20,550 nucleotides of DNA from a virus: positions 1 to 20,550 of IMG/VR virus record IMGVR_UViG_3300037119_005152, one strand, 5' to 3'. Below, piece by piece: positions 20,195-20,550 of this stretch (position 1 is the stretch's first letter; every line of letters begins with the position of its first letter). Under the pieces are notes generated by a model, which was given only the letters and a program-made list of their open reading frames with translations, had not been told where the DNA came from and made no database searches. The position numbers and the translations under genes were made by a program.

Positions 20195-20550
20195 TGGAAC
20201 AGCGCTTCTACAGCACCAAGCAATGGCGTTACCTCAGTGCTAGGTATCGCAAGGCGCACCCGCTGTGCCGTAGGTGTGGACGCAAGGGTGAGCATGTGGA
20301 CCATGTGATCGACATACGCACCGCACCCGAGCGCAGGCTCGACTGGTTCAACCTTCAATGCTTGTGTGCTGCATGCCACAACGAGAAGACCGCAGCCGAC
20401 CAGGCTGGCAGGGCAGTGCGACCGCATGCCGGATGCGATCAGCATGGCATGCCCACCGATCCGCGCCATCCGTGGGCGGTGCAACCTGCACGGGGGAGGG
20501 GGGGGTGGCTCAACCGGGAGAGGAACGAGCCCGGACCGGCCCGCATCCTT
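20194..20550 (+). CDS. HNH endonuclease (3' end cut by window)
   Basis: 119 codons visible, still open at the last base. YSTKQWRYLSARYRKAHPLCRRCG begins the fold, with zinc-binding C25, C28, C58 and C61. HVDHVID gives D36 and catalytic H37, and WFNLQCLCAACHNEKT gives N53 and H62. Phage HNH proteins of this type lie next to the terminase and help DNA packaging in HK97-like phages, so the terminase genes probably follow beyond the window. Started by a TGATG overlap with the endolysin. Confidence 0.85.
   Translation, partial: MEQRFYSTKQWRYLSARYRKAHPLCRRCGRKGEHVDHVIDIRTAPERRLDWFNLQCLCAACHNEKTAADQAGRAVRPHAGCDQHGMPTDPRHPWAVQPARGRGGWLNRERNEPGPARIL

Overview
The window reads as part of a temperate siphophage genome from an alphaproteobacterium, most likely Rhizobiales and possibly Mesorhizobium-like. 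The host guess rests on high GC, the gene-transfer-agent-like (RcGTA-like) tail set, TTGAC(A/G) promoters and the rhizobial look of the small secreted proteins. It is inference from gene style, not a database match. Nearly all genes are packed with ATGA, GTGA or TGATG junctions. No tRNA, rRNA, IS element or CRISPR array was seen.

Layout. (1) 1-8775, + strand: late tail genes. These are the C-terminal part of the tape measure, a distal tail protein (DUF2460 type), a hub protein (DUF2163/BR0599 type), a J/megatron-like tip protein split over two genes, a short fibre-base protein, a lectin-like fibre protein, a small repeat protein, and three membrane or secreted proteins. A textbook terminator at 8818-8843 closes the block. 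(2) 8860-11240, + strand: a cassette with its own promoter carrying two secreted proteins, a small membrane protein, a small HTH protein and a tyrosine integrase. (3) 11234-11415: a probable attP with five arm-type repeats around a 17-bp inverted repeat. (4) 11409-14770, - strand: a coupled operon with a YqaJ-type exonuclease, a Bet/RecT annealing protein and small accessory genes including excisionase-like HTH proteins. (5) 14771-17073: the switch. Two divergent promoter regions carry six copies of one 17-bp operator, with a short CI-like repressor (-), a Cro/CII-like protein (+) and a DUF3102/HTH/J-domain-like protein. (6) 17298-20550, + strand: VRR-NUC nuclease, DUF1376 protein, small coupled genes, a GH19 endolysin and an HNH endonuclease cut by the window end.

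How it fits together. The repressor probably acts on both operator clusters and so silences the recombination operon and the rightward early genes. The integrase and the HTH protein across attP would handle integration and excision. YqaJ and RecT form a lambda Exo/Beta-like recombination pair. Phage genes lie on both sides of the putative attP. If that site is right, the sequence is the unintegrated (virion or circular) form rather than a prophage cut at att sites.

Most unusual points: a DVUA0089/FDP-type domain placed exactly where the tip protein is split in two; a six-copy operator regulon covering both early regions; a 26-bp perfect palindrome inside a possible replication gene; and an attP whose outermost arm repeats supply the stop codons of the two converging genes.
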